Below are positions 16,737 through 26,114 of a stretch of DNA of 64,000 nucleotides, in pieces (position 1 is the stretch's first letter; each line of letters begins with the position of its first letter). Made by a program: the position numbers and the translations under genes. The notes beneath the pieces are model-generated. The model did no database searches. It had not been told where the DNA came from and worked only from the letters and a program-made list of their open reading frames with translations. Source of the DNA: Algoriphagus sp. NG3 (lineage in GTDB: Bacteria > Bacteroidota > Bacteroidia > Cytophagales > Cyclobacteriaceae); the NCBI RefSeq assembly GCF_034119865.1, contig NZ_CP139421.1, forward strand, positions 5,248,501-5,312,500, in the 5' to 3' direction.

Positions 16737-17399
16737 ATGGGCATATTGCAAAACATAAAAGCACTTTTTCGACAAGCAGACAAAAAAACTGACTTGATAA
16801 ATGAATATCGGCAAAAATTGAAAAATTTCTTTCCCGACTTTTTGTGTGCAGATCTTGAAAAAGTGTTGGAAATTATGCCTTTGACAGAAGAAATTTATAT
16901 TGACTCAATTGGAAAACTATACAAAGTTGAAAATGGTATATATGGAGAGTTGACTGAAGTTAAATTGACAACGGGTGAAGTAACTTTCTTCATTTATAGA
17001 ATTTATTTTCACGAACCAAGTCCAGAACTTGAAAACGAATTGACCGATACACAAAAACAAATTCTAAACTGCATATATACAAGACATCACAATGGTTACA
17101 TCAGAGAAAAACGACTAAAAAACTTGTTTGGCTATGACCACGAATGGATTTTGCCTTATAAATTGCAACTACTTGGAGAATATGTGATAGAAATACTTTT
17201 TGAACTTGACAGGCATATAACAGACGGAAACATTCAACAATACAAACAACTGACATTGGCCAATAGAAAATATTGGGAGCAGATAAAAAGTAGAATGGCA
17301 AGTTATTGGAATGAATGTTACAGATACCCAAACTATAAAAAAATAAAGGACTATATAGGCTATAAAATAATGAAACGAATAAACAAAGCGGACGGCTAA
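16737..17399 (+). CDS. Hypothetical protein
   Basis: ATG 16737 gives a 220-residue, charged, lysine- and tyrosine-rich soluble protein; the TTG 45 bp upstream lies in repeat-derived sequence and is less likely. No domain is recognised. The C-terminal third is strongly helical (YWEQIKSRMASYWNECYRY). AT-rich codon use differs from the 40-64 kb genes and fits recent acquisition. It is flanked by an island repeat on the left and by a long imperfect dyad on the right, as a single-gene cargo unit. Confidence 0.65.
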   Translation: MGILQNIKALFRQADKKTDLINEYRQKLKNFFPDFLCADLEKVLEIMPLTEEIYIDSIGKLYKVENGIYGELTEVKLTTGEVTFFIYRIYFHEPSPELENELTDTQKQILNCIYTRHHNGYIREKRLKNLFGYDHEWILPYKLQLLGEYVIEILFELDRHITDGNIQQYKQLTLANRKYWEQIKSRMASYWNECYRYPNYKKIKDYIGYKIMKRINKADG

Positions 17400-17527
17400 C
17401 AGCCGTTTTGAAAAGGCGGGGTTCGGTGCTTCTATGACAGTGAAGCGCTAAATTCAGGCTTTGTGCATCTAATTAGGTTCCGTGGTTAAAATCCCCACCT
17501 TCGGGTAGCTGCAAACCGTGTGTGACT
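17390..17527. repeat. Hairpin at the stop codon plus long imperfect dyad
   Basis: The stop TAA lies in the loop of the hairpin ACGGCT-AAC-AGCCGT, followed by TTTTG, which may terminate transcription. The ends of the region also pair imperfectly: AGCCGTTTTGAAAAGGCGGGG on the left against CCCCACCTTCGGGTAGCTGC and AAACCGTGT on the right, about 130 nt apart. The layout recalls the folded 3' sites behind cassette genes. From 17528 to 17864 nothing is recognised. Confidence 0.45.
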
Positions 17528-17864
17528 TAAATCCACCTAGAAAGTAGGTCTAATGCTTTGAAATGGATGGAGGACTATTGAGCAATCAATAGCCAGGCCC
17601 TCCGATGGCGGCTTGCCGGAGCAGCTATCAATTAAGCGTAGCGAATCACAGATGACAATAAATAAAATCACTACATCTGTAAACCACCTTACGCGGCATC
17701 TAGTGAAAACAGGGATGTGGTGAGCGGTTAAGGAAAATGGGGGTACATAACGTAAGCGGGAAAGGATTTGCTGATTGATGGTCCGATTTCCGCCAACCCC
17801 AGTCCCATTTTTCACCAAATGCAACCTACCAAACCCCCAAAATCGTATCTTTAGAGACTAAACT

Positions 17865-17963
17865 ATGATCGCTTTCGAAAATAAATCACAGATAGGACAG
17901 GGGATATATACCCTTCGCGATGCGGCTACCATTCTGCATCTGCCTTATGCTATTGCGGCATGA
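17865..17963 (+). pseudogene. N-terminal stub of a DUF433-like antitoxin
   Basis: A 32-residue reading frame, with IGQGIYTLRDAATILHLPYA, resembles the start of small HTH antitoxins of the DUF433 type found in Bacteroidota. It ends at TGA 17961. No matching continuation or toxin gene is visible before the next gene at 18181, so only a remnant is left. The assignment rests on a short match. Confidence 0.4.
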
Positions 17964-18180
17964 TCATCTTCACGGATGAAATCGAGCATAGTGTAAACAA
18001 CTCAAGTTTCAACGGGCATAAAAAAGTTTCCATCAAAACCTGCCATCATTTTGGGAAAAGTCATTGAGATACTCCATGCTATCCATTAATAAGTGAAGAA
18101 GCTGAAAAGGAATTTGAGCGAAAAATTGTAAGAGTTAAAACCTTACATCATCAAATTATTATCACTGAAAGTTTCAGCCA

Positions 18181-19518
18181 ATGAGCCACCGAAACAAAGA
18201 ACATCAAAATACCGAATGGAAAGAGTCTTGGCATAATGATTATTTTAAATGGGTCTGCGGTTTTGCCAATGCTCAGGGTGGTATTTTGTTTATAGGCAAA
18301 GATGATGATGGCAATGCCAAACACTTGGTAAATGCCAAAAAACTTTTGGAAGATATTCCCAATCAGGTAAGAGATCTTCTCGGATTGTTGGTAGATGTTA
18401 ATCTTCGCACAGAAAGAGGAAATGACTATTTAGAAATTGTAATAGAGCCATACCCTTTTCCTATTAGTTTGAGAGGTAAATACTATTACCGTTCAGGGAG
18501 CACATTACAAGAATTGAAAGGAGCTGCTTTGGCTAAATTTTTACTGCAACGACAAGGTAAAAGGTGGGATGGTGTGCCTGTTCCCTATGTTACTGCGGAC
18601 GACTTGAAAAATGACACCTTTGATTTTTTCCGAAAGAAAGCTGCTAAGAGCAAACGATTGGAGCCTGAAGATTTAGACGGAACAAACCAAGAGTTACTGG
18701 AAAGCCTGCAACTTTATTTGGAAGATGAAAAAATGCTCAAACGGGCAGCCGTTCTTCTCTTTCACCCTAAGCCGGAGAAATACGTAACGGGTGCTTACAT
18801 CAAAATAGGTTTTTTTGAGAATGAGGCTGATTTGATATTTCAGGATGAAGTGCGCGGGAATTTGTTTGAGCAAATAGAGCATACGATGAATTTGCTTTTT
18901 ACCAAATACATTAGGGCTATAATTAGTTATGAGGGGATTTCTCGTGTAGAAACTTACGAATATCCGAGAGAAGCCATCAGAGAAGCGTTGCTTAATGCTG
19001 TGGCTCACAAAGATTATTCTGGTGGTATTTCCATTCAGATCAAGGTCTTCAAAGACAGGATTATGATTTGGAATGATGGTCAACTTCCGGAAAACTGGAC
19101 TATTAGTAATCTACTGGGCTATCACGCATCGAGACCTTACAATCCTGACATAGCCAACACCTTGTTTCGAAGTGGATATATTGAATCTTGGGGAAGGGGC
19201 ATTTCTAAAATGACTGAAAAATGCTTGGCAGCCGGTCTGCCTAAACCTAAATACTTTTTTGAAGGATCAGATTTTTGGGTTGAGTTTAGAAAGGATATTT
19301 ACCACGAAGAGTATTTGTTTAGCCTTGGCTTGAATGAGAGGCAGGTTAAGGGAGTGTTATTTACCAAAGAGAAAGGAAAAATCACGAACAGTGATTATCA
19401 AGAGTTGAATGATATTGGCAAAACAACTGCTACAGACGAATTATCAAGATTAGTTGAACTTGGCATATTTAAATCACCAACCCTTAAAGGAAGAGGGTCT
19501 AAGTATACGCTAGAATAA
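18181..19518 (+). CDS. AlbA_2/Schlafen-type ATP-binding protein with winged HTH
   Basis: The 445-residue protein has three parts: an N-terminal AlbA_2 (Schlafen AAA_4-like) nucleic-acid-binding domain (TEWKESWHNDYFKWVCGFAN, GGILFIGKDDDG), a GHKL-type ATPase segment (EYPREAIREALLNAVAHKDY, IWNDGQLP, RSGYIESWGRGISKM), and a C-terminal winged HTH (ITNSDYQELNDIGKTTATDE). This layout is common in Bacteroidota and is usually annotated as a putative DNA-binding ATP-binding protein; several relatives sit in defence islands. Regulation of nucleic acids is likely, the target unknown. The gene is a single cargo unit with an island repeat behind it. Confidence 0.88.
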   Translation: MSHRNKEHQNTEWKESWHNDYFKWVCGFANAQGGILFIGKDDDGNAKHLVNAKKLLEDIPNQVRDLLGLLVDVNLRTERGNDYLEIVIEPYPFPISLRGKYYYRSGSTLQELKGAALAKFLLQRQGKRWDGVPVPYVTADDLKNDTFDFFRKKAAKSKRLEPEDLDGTNQELLESLQLYLEDEKMLKRAAVLLFHPKPEKYVTGAYIKIGFFENEADLIFQDEVRGNLFEQIEHTMNLLFTKYIRAIISYEGISRVETYEYPREAIREALLNAVAHKDYSGGISIQIKVFKDRIMIWNDGQLPENWTISNLLGYHASRPYNPDIANTLFRSGYIESWGRGISKMTEKCLAAGLPKPKYFFEGSDFWVEFRKDIYHEEYLFSLGLNERQVKGVLFTKEKGKITNSDYQELNDIGKTTATDELSRLVELGIFKSPTLKGRGSKYTLE

Positions 19519-19599
19519 TTGGCCATTAATTGGCCGAATTGGCCGGGGAGTGAGACAATATGATTGGAACAACCCATATAAGGGAAAAATGGCAAAGGA

Positions 19600-20040
19600 G
19601 CCAAACCCATCACCCACATCAACAGATCTGGAACAGAATCCTATGACCCCCTTTCTATTTTCTCATGAAAAGGGTAGAGAGGAACACAGATAATTCTGCT
19701 GATCGACCAGAAAACACCGCAATTCCTTCACATTTCCTCCCATTTCCCCAAAAAATACCCTATACATGGTATGTTTTCCTATCATTTTTTTCATTTTCTT
19801 GCGTAAGCCTTTTAAGTATTGAAAACAACCAACCTACTTCTTATCCTTAATTTCCATCTGGCAGAGCCAAGCGCTCCCGATAGCGCAGCGTATCGGGAGA
19901 GGGGGTGAGGTAGAACAACCAACTTTTATCACCCACCCGGGCTTAAATACGGAAACCATCGAACACCTTTGATACTGAGATCTTGAAGATACAACTAAAC
20001 GTACGCCCTCTCTCTTCAGGATAGGTAGGAAGTTAAAGGA
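19600..20040 (+). repeat. Island repeat copy
   Basis: Same module order as the 16.1-kb copy: AACAGATCTGGAACAGAATC, CACCGCAATTCCTTCACATT, TTTTCTTGCGTAAGCC, CAACCTACTTCTTATCC. Here the CCCTCTCC hairpin is replaced by a REP-like palindrome TCCCGATA-GCGCAGCG-TATCGGGA (19875-19898), then the CCGGGCTTAAAT module (as CACCCACCCGGGCTTAAATA). Confidence 0.82.
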
Positions 20041-20079
20041 GGACTATCTGATAAGGGAATCATCAAGACGATTTTACTC

Positions 20080-21687
20080 ATGGAAATTTTAATCGGGATA
20101 ATTGTTGCTGTCTATGTAGCCTATAGATTAGGGAAATCAAGCGGCAAAAGCTCAGTTAGAAATAATAGCAATACAAGGGTTTCGAAACCAATTAGTCAGA
20201 ATGACAAGGTTAAATCGACTTCAAAGCCTTTAGAGTCAAAATCCAATCCAACACTTCCAAAAACGATTCAAGAATCAAGAGGTAGTGCGACAAAAGCGCC
20301 AGTAAAAGTGGCTACCTTATCAGAACGATTAAAGGCTGCAGCGATCCCAGTACCTTTAGATGAAGAAAATGACGATGAATCAGTAGCCACTGCAGATAAT
20401 GTCATTCCCTTCATTATTGAAATAACACCTGAGTATGAAACGGCTTTAAGTATTATGGAAGGTGGATCGGGATCTGTATTTATAACTGGAAAAGCAGGTA
20501 CTGGAAAATCTACACTGTTGAAATATTTCAGGTCAAAAACGGAGAAAAAAATAATTGTCTTAGCCCCTACTGGAATAGCCGCAATAAATGTCAGCGGACA
20601 AACAATTCATTCATTTTTTAAAATTGCACCAAAGCTATTTGATGAAGATGTAGTAATTCAGAAAGACTATAAAAGAAGCGAACTATTTAAATCTTTGGAT
20701 ATAATTATCATCGATGAGATTTCAATGGTTAGAGCTGATCTAATGGATGCTATTGATAAAGCCTTGAGGGTAAATCGCGGTAGTAATATTCCTTTTGGAG
20801 GAGTACAGATGGTTTTTTTTGGTGACCTCTATCAATTACCTCCTGTAGTAACCAATGACTTAAAGGAGTATTTTGAAGAGCATTTTGGGAGTCCTTATTT
20901 CTTTGCAGCAAAAGTTTTCAAAACCCATAGTTTTTCTGTTATTGAATTGGAGAAAATATTCCGGCAGAAAGATCCTGTTTTCATCAGTTTACTTAATAAT
21001 GTTAGGGAGGGGCGGATACAGGGTTTGGATATTTCAACCTTAAATAAACGTCTCAATTCAAATTTTCAGCCATTAGATGAAGAGCTTTTCATCACATTGG
21101 CTTCTACCAATCAAATTGCAGATAATGAGAATCAAAGAAAACTGAGTCTTTTATCCACTCCAGTATTAAGCTATTGGGCTTCAGTTGAAGGAGACTTTGA
21201 AAGGAAGAATTTTCCAACTGATGAAGAATTGAAATTGAAAGTTGGGTCTCAAGTGATGCTTCTTAAAAATGACCCTGATAGAAGGTGGGTAAATGGATCT
21301 ATTGGCAAAGTGGTCGAATTGTCACCAGAAAGGGTTTTGGTAGAAGTAAATGGAGATGAGTATAGTTTGGAACAGGCAGTTTGGGAATCTATCGAATATA
21401 AATATGATAGGAAAACGAAAAAGGTAAAACCGATTATCAAAGGTTCTTTCACTCAATTTCCACTTAAATTGGCATGGGCAGTTACTATCCATAAAAGTCA
21501 GGGTAAAACTTTTGATAAGGTGGTGATTGACCTTGGATTTGGAGCATTTGCTCATGGACAAACCTATGTGGCATTGAGCAGATGTACATCTTTTGAAGGG
21601 ATAGTGTTGAAGAGTCAAGTTCGTCCTAGAGATATAATTGTAGATTCTGTAGTAAAAGAGTTTATGAAAAGGAAAAACTTAAATTGA
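20080..21687 (+). CDS. PIF1-like helicase with N-terminal membrane anchor
   Basis: The 535-residue protein begins with a transmembrane segment (residues 2-17, EILIGIIVAVYVAYRL), then a low-complexity basic linker to about residue 105, then a superfamily 1B helicase of PIF1 type: Walker A GKAGTGKS (137-144), APTGIAAINVSGQTIHSFF, Walker B IIIIDEIS (DE at 212-213), FGDLYQLPP, and the UvrD_C_2 end motifs AVTIHKSQGKTFDKVVIDLG and YVALSRC. PIF1 enzymes unwind DNA 5'-3'; a membrane-tethered form is unusual. The frame is intact. It lies between two copies of the island repeat. Confidence 0.92.
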   Translation: MEILIGIIVAVYVAYRLGKSSGKSSVRNNSNTRVSKPISQNDKVKSTSKPLESKSNPTLPKTIQESRGSATKAPVKVATLSERLKAAAIPVPLDEENDDESVATADNVIPFIIEITPEYETALSIMEGGSGSVFITGKAGTGKSTLLKYFRSKTEKKIIVLAPTGIAAINVSGQTIHSFFKIAPKLFDEDVVIQKDYKRSELFKSLDIIIIDEISMVRADLMDAIDKALRVNRGSNIPFGGVQMVFFGDLYQLPPVVTNDLKEYFEEHFGSPYFFAAKVFKTHSFSVIELEKIFRQKDPVFISLLNNVREGRIQGLDISTLNKRLNSNFQPLDEELFITLASTNQIADNENQRKLSLLSTPVLSYWASVEGDFERKNFPTDEELKLKVGSQVMLLKNDPDRRWVNGSIGKVVELSPERVLVEVNGDEYSLEQAVWESIEYKYDRKTKKVKPIIKGSFTQFPLKLAWAVTIHKSQGKTFDKVVIDLGFGAFAHGQTYVALSRCTSFEGIVLKSQVRPRDIIVDSVVKEFMKRKNLN

Positions 21688-21754
21688 TTTTATGAGCAAG
21701 CTCAGGATACAATTCGAATCACACCAACTTCACCAGAAGCTTGCAATTAAGAGT

Positions 21755-22160
21755 GATCCACCGAAAAACACCGCAGTTCCCTCCCATTTCCCCAAAAAAA
21801 CACCCTGTACATGGTATGTTTTCCTATCAATTTACTCCTTTTCTTGCGTACAGCCTTTTAGTTTTTGAAAACAACCAACCTACTTCTTACTCTTTATTCC
21901 ATCTGGAGCAGAGCCAAGCGCTCCCGATAGCGCAGCGTATCGGGAGAGGGGATGAGGTAAACTACACCAACTTTTATCACCCATCCGGCCTTAAATCCGG
22001 AACCCATCAAACACCTTGTGATTCTGATATCTTGAGGTTAGTGCTTAACAAGCGCCTTCTCCTAAAGGAGAAGGATGGGATGAGGTAGGAAAGCCAATTG
22101 CAAATTGAATTGGATATCAGGGTGGAATTACAAATCCCACCCAGTCGACACGAGCGATTT
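21755..22160 (+). repeat. Island repeat copy
   Basis: Contains AAAAACACCGCAGTTCCC, CACCCTGTACATGGTATG, CTTTTCTTGCGTACAGCC, CAACCTACTTCTTACTC, the REP-like palindrome at 21922-21945, CCATCCGGCCTTAAATCCGG, a CTCCTAAAGGAGAAGG hairpin, and the end module GGTGGAATTACAAATCC...CACGAGCGATTTGACTACAC. It abuts the resolvase stub. Confidence 0.82.
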
Positions 22161-22189
22161 GACTACACCCAGACGGGGAAACAGACATC

Positions 22190-22510
22190 ATGGTCTACAC
22201 AGTCAAAGAGAAATATGAACTTGGCAATAACATCAACTCAAAGGTGCTTGCATTCGCATTTGGCTTGTCGGCAGAGATCGAGCGCAACCTGATCTCCCAG
22301 CGCACCAAAGAAGCATTGGCCCGTAGGAAAGCAGAAGGCCAGATACTGGGCCGTCCCAAAGGGAGCAAGTCCAAATCCCTGAAACTTACCGGGAAGGAAG
22401 AGAAAATCAGGCGCTACCTTGACAAGAAGGTTTCCTACAGCGCCATAGCCAGACTCATGGGCGTAAACAGAATGACGGTGGCGAGTTTTGTAAAGGAGAA
22501 AATGGACTAA
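22190..22510 (+). pseudogene. Serine recombinase (resolvase) C-terminal half
   Basis: The 106-residue frame holds the end of the resolvase catalytic domain and its E helix (NINSKVLAFAFGLSAEIERN, LISQRTKEALARRKAEG) and the DNA-binding tail GRPKGSKSK followed by an HTH (YSAIARLMGVNRMTVASFV). The N-terminal part with the catalytic serine is missing. The break lies where the island repeat ends, at about 22185. It is the clearest trace of a recombinase in the island but cannot be active alone. Confidence 0.85.
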
Positions 22511-22513
22511 GTC

Positions 22514-22547
22514 TATTGTCCCGGCGTAATAAAACGCCGGGACAATA
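22514..22547. repeat. Perfect 14-bp inverted repeat
   Basis: TATTGTCCCGGCGT (22514-22527) and its exact complement (22534-22547) enclose a 6-nt loop, 3 bp after the resolvase stop. It is a strong GC-rich hairpin without a following T-run on the plus strand. It may end transcription or mark a recombination end. Confidence 0.75.
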
Positions 22548-22617
22548 CCAACTGCAGATAGTAGGATTTATAAATCAATTAGTTATATTCTATACTTGAT
22601 TATTAAGTCTTAACCGT

Positions 22618-25080
22618 ATGCCTGAATATCCCCATCTACTTTATACCAAAAACCCTGCGAAGACAAATGGTTTTAAAAGAACAAGAGGTCGTGACTCTGA
22701 AAAAGAAGAAGAAAAACCAGAGCCGGCTCCTCCAATATCGGAAGAGAAAAAACGATTCCTTGCAGCGAGATTAGATGCTTATAATTCAGCAGTGGCCGAA
22801 AGGGTCAGAAAAAAGATGCTTCCGATTCCATCGAACATAGAACTTATTCAGATTGATTTTTATGCCACCTTCGATAAGAAGCTGGAAAACCACTTTTACC
22901 AGACTTATGGTTTATACCCAATAGAACTTTCCCGCTTCAACAAGAACGTTCTCTTCAGCATAGAAGATAAGAAGATGTTTAGAAATTTCTTTAGGGATAT
23001 TGATGCAATTAGTAATCTTCAGAAAGGGAAGGATCATCGAAAGGAATCTTACTCCAAGCTTGCTCTAATCAGCGATTTCTTTCTGCTGGACGATACGCAA
23101 AGAAAAGGGGTGCTTTCTGGGCAGGAAGGTTATGTTTTGACTATTTGCGATATTTTGGAATTCACTGAAGCAAAAGAGCAGTTAACTTACTTAAGAGATT
23201 ATCTGAAATCTGAGGGTGTGGAAGTATCCAGCACACGGGAAGCTACGAATCTCCTTTTTCTTAAGGATGGCTTTTCAGGATTAGATAAGATCTTGGTTGA
23301 GAACTTTGATATTATCAGACTGATCACTTCTGCCCGAGTTCCGGTGATAAAACCTGGAACAGTAGCTACTCCTATCCGCAGTTACGGATTTAATATTTCT
23401 GTTGAAGAGGACTTGCCTATAGTATGCGTGATAGATACGGGGATCCAAGCTCAGGTAGAACCGCTTACAGAGCTTATGACGGATATTGCCATTGACCATA
23501 CCGGAACAGCTGCTCTTTGGGATGAAGTCGGTCATGGTACAGCAGTAGCTGGTCTCATAGCATTCGGGACTGATTTTTATGACTATTCACTCAAGGAAAT
23601 TCCGGCAAAGGCTAGGTTGGCAGTGCTCAAGGTGATTCATGAACAAAATGATGACCTGAATGTAGTAGCCTTGATCAGGGACATTCGAGAGCTTTATCTC
23701 AGTTATGAAATCAGAATCTTCAATATTTCCTTAAATCTACCAGGCTCAAAACCTTACAATGGAGCTATCGGTAAGTTTGCTTTTGAATTGGATAAACTGG
23801 CCTATGAACTGGATATTTTGATCATCAATTCAGTCGGGAACTACCTGATTGAAGATTTTGAATATTTTGTCAGTGAAGGAACACTGGATTTAAACGCTCA
23901 TTATCCCTCATTTTTTTACCGGACTACTCCGGAGATTGAAGGGCATTCCTGTGATCTGACCAATCTTCAGGAGCCTTCAGAGTCTATGAATAACCTTTCA
24001 GTTGGTGCACTGGCGGGTAATTTTGAAAAAGCAATAACGGATGGAATCACACCCGCAAAAGAATATCCGGCTTTCTATTCCAGAAAATCACACTGGGATA
24101 CCTCTGCACTAATCAATAATGTAAAGCTGAAAGGCAGCCAGAATAATAAACACCTAAATAAGCCGGATCTGGTATTTGAAGGTGGGGATTATTTGAGCTT
24201 AGAAGCTGGAATGGAAGTCCTCTCCAGTCCACAGCATTCATCTCCCTATTTTGCTAGATTGGCCGGAACCAGCTTGGCCACTCCACTTATCACCTCTATG
24301 GTCGCCCAGCTGGTAAAGGAATACCCAGCCCTTAAAATGGCTTCCATAAAAGCTCTCCTGATAAATTCGGCTGAATCACCCGCTGGGAAAAACCCTCAGG
24401 ACTTTAATTCAGCAGATACTAAAAAGTTGTTCCGTAAACTGACAGGACACGGCAGACCAAATCCTGATCGGCTCATCGAAAGTAATGAGAACGCAATCAC
24501 TTTTGTGATAGAAGATTCCATCAACTTTGACGGTTTTTATTCTTTCGATCTGAGATTTCCAAATTGGGTATTGTCCACCAGTAATAAAATTGAGTTAACT
24601 GCTACGCTGGTATACAAATTCCTACCCATACCCAATAATCATTTAGCCTACCTGCCGCTACATATCTCCTTTGGAATATTCAAACCAACGGATATAGCTG
24701 TAATGTCTCAGCAGGATTTGGATAATTTTCAATTAAGATCGGGAGTGTCTTGGGCAGAAGACCATTTCGGGGTGGAGGATAGGATTTTTTCCAATGTGCA
24801 GAAAATATGCTTCAATATCTCCAGTCATCACTTCGATGCGGATAACCCTTCTGTGGCCATTGCAATGCGGTGTTATGGAAAGTCAACTATCCCCGAAGCT
24901 AACTTTAGACATTTGAGGGAATCAGCACATCCATTTTCTCTAGTGATAGGATTACGGGAAATCCCCAGAACAAAGAAGTCCAAACTTTCAGGATCGCTTT
25001 ACAATGACATCGAGGCATTGAACGAACTACAGGCAATCGCAGATCTGGAAGCAGGATCTTCGGTGGAGGGAGGGATTTAA
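22618..25080 (+). CDS. ietS: S8 (subtilisin-like) serine peptidase, IetS-like
   Basis: The 820-residue protein has a subtilisin catalytic domain with Asp273 (CVIDTGI), His306 (VGHGTAVAGL), oxyanion Asn408 (NSVGN) and Ser552 (AGTSLATP). It has no signal peptide, so it acts in the cytosol. About 260 residues precede the catalytic domain and about 200 beta-rich residues follow it. A cytosolic S8 peptidase next to an AAA ATPase matches the two-gene IetAS anti-phage system. Here the ATPase gene faces it: the stop codons overlap by 4 bp. The gene name is by similarity of pair and domains only. Confidence 0.85.
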   Translation: MPEYPHLLYTKNPAKTNGFKRTRGRDSEKEEEKPEPAPPISEEKKRFLAARLDAYNSAVAERVRKKMLPIPSNIELIQIDFYATFDKKLENHFYQTYGLYPIELSRFNKNVLFSIEDKKMFRNFFRDIDAISNLQKGKDHRKESYSKLALISDFFLLDDTQRKGVLSGQEGYVLTICDILEFTEAKEQLTYLRDYLKSEGVEVSSTREATNLLFLKDGFSGLDKILVENFDIIRLITSARVPVIKPGTVATPIRSYGFNISVEEDLPIVCVIDTGIQAQVEPLTELMTDIAIDHTGTAALWDEVGHGTAVAGLIAFGTDFYDYSLKEIPAKARLAVLKVIHEQNDDLNVVALIRDIRELYLSYEIRIFNISLNLPGSKPYNGAIGKFAFELDKLAYELDILIINSVGNYLIEDFEYFVSEGTLDLNAHYPSFFYRTTPEIEGHSCDLTNLQEPSESMNNLSVGALAGNFEKAITDGITPAKEYPAFYSRKSHWDTSALINNVKLKGSQNNKHLNKPDLVFEGGDYLSLEAGMEVLSSPQHSSPYFARLAGTSLATPLITSMVAQLVKEYPALKMASIKALLINSAESPAGKNPQDFNSADTKKLFRKLTGHGRPNPDRLIESNENAITFVIEDSINFDGFYSFDLRFPNWVLSTSNKIELTATLVYKFLPIPNNHLAYLPLHISFGIFKPTDIAVMSQQDLDNFQLRSGVSWAEDHFGVEDRIFSNVQKICFNISSHHFDADNPSVAIAMRCYGKSTIPEANFRHLRESAHPFSLVIGLREIPRTKKSKLSGSLYNDIEALNELQAIADLEAGSSVEGGI

Positions 25081-26114
25081 GCCTTTCCTGTGCTTAGCAA
25101 AGCAGCCTTTTCGGCTTCGATCAGCTTTTCCCAGATTGCCTTGTCTATCGTCACTTTGGCAGGAACCAGATCGGTCTCTAGTTTATAGAGACTGCGTTTC
25201 ATGGCAGAGATCAGCGTCTTTTGGATACTGTAATAGGATAAGCCTTTGGCCTTCTGGACCAGCTTCTTCACACCTGCTTTACTGCCAAGGGTAAATACTC
25301 CCCGTTTCAGCGTCAACTGGATAAGTTCTTCGATCTCTTCTTCACCGGGAATTTCAAAACCCACCTGTGTATCAAACCTTCTAACCAATGCATCATCCAG
25401 CATGCCTACCTGATTGGTGGCAGCGATTACAATGGTGGATTGAGGCAGATAGTCAAATAGCTGCAGGATGGTATTGACCACCCGCTTCATTTCTCCATGG
25501 TCTTGGCTATAGTCCCGTACTTTGCCCAGAGAATCAAACTCATCCAAAAACAGGATGCAGTCACCTGCTGCTGCTTTTTTGAAGATCTTTGCCAGATTTT
25601 TACTGGTTTCCCCAAGTTTGGAAGATACGATAGCTCCTAGATTGACCACCAACAGAATTTTCTCCAATTCTCCTCCTATGACATACGAGGCCAGAGTTTT
25701 TCCACAGCCAGACGGACCATAGAAAAGAATCTTGTGCGCCACCGGGAGATCTAATGCCTGAAGAAGTGATTTTTTGCGGTGTTCCAAGATAAAATGATCC
25801 AGGGATTCTTTTACCTGGGCATTGCTGATCAGATCCGTTAGTCTATAGTCCGAAGTCACCTGATCCAATATCAATTCATCCACAGCCTTTTGTCCGGGAG
25901 TCTCCAAACGGATCCCCGAACTGACCTTGAATCCTCCGGTAGCGGAATGCTGACGTATGGCATCTTTCAGAATGGACTGCAGCTGTATGGCCAGATTGGT
26001 CTTCTTGCTTTTTCGGGCATGTTCGATCAGATCCTGAAGAGAATCCTTCAGCTTCTCCTGGTCATTTTCCAGCCCAAACCGGGCAATTTCTTTGATGTAG
26101 TCGAACTGTGTCAA
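25077..26114 (-). CDS. ietA: AAA ATPase, IetA-like
   Basis: The 345-residue protein has a helical N-terminal region (1-90) and one AAA ATPase domain: Walker A GPSGCGKT (133-140), Walker B ILFLDEFD (187-194), sensor 1 VIAATN and an arginine finger region LDDALVRRFD. The style (ILFYGPSGCGKTLASYV) resembles FtsH/spastin-type AAA proteins. Beside an S8 peptidase it fits IetA of the IetAS defence pair, where the ATPase may sense or remodel targets for the peptidase. The genes are convergent with a 4-bp overlap at their ends rather than one operon. Confidence 0.85.
   Translation of the reverse strand: MTQFDYIKEIARFGLENDQEKLKDSLQDLIEHARKSKKTNLAIQLQSILKDAIRQHSATGGFKVSSGIRLETPGQKAVDELILDQVTSDYRLTDLISNAQVKESLDHFILEHRKKSLLQALDLPVAHKILFYGPSGCGKTLASYVIGGELEKILLVVNLGAIVSSKLGETSKNLAKIFKKAAAGDCILFLDEFDSLGKVRDYSQDHGEMKRVVNTILQLFDYLPQSTIVIAATNQVGMLDDALVRRFDTQVGFEIPGEEEIEELIQLTLKRGVFTLGSKAGVKKLVQKAKGLSYYSIQKTLISAMKRSLYKLETDLVPAKVTIDKAIWEKLIEAEKAALLSTGKA

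Noticed and set aside
21741..22088. 115-residue plus-strand ORF
   Set aside because: It is entirely repeat-derived and similar frames occur in other repeat copies.
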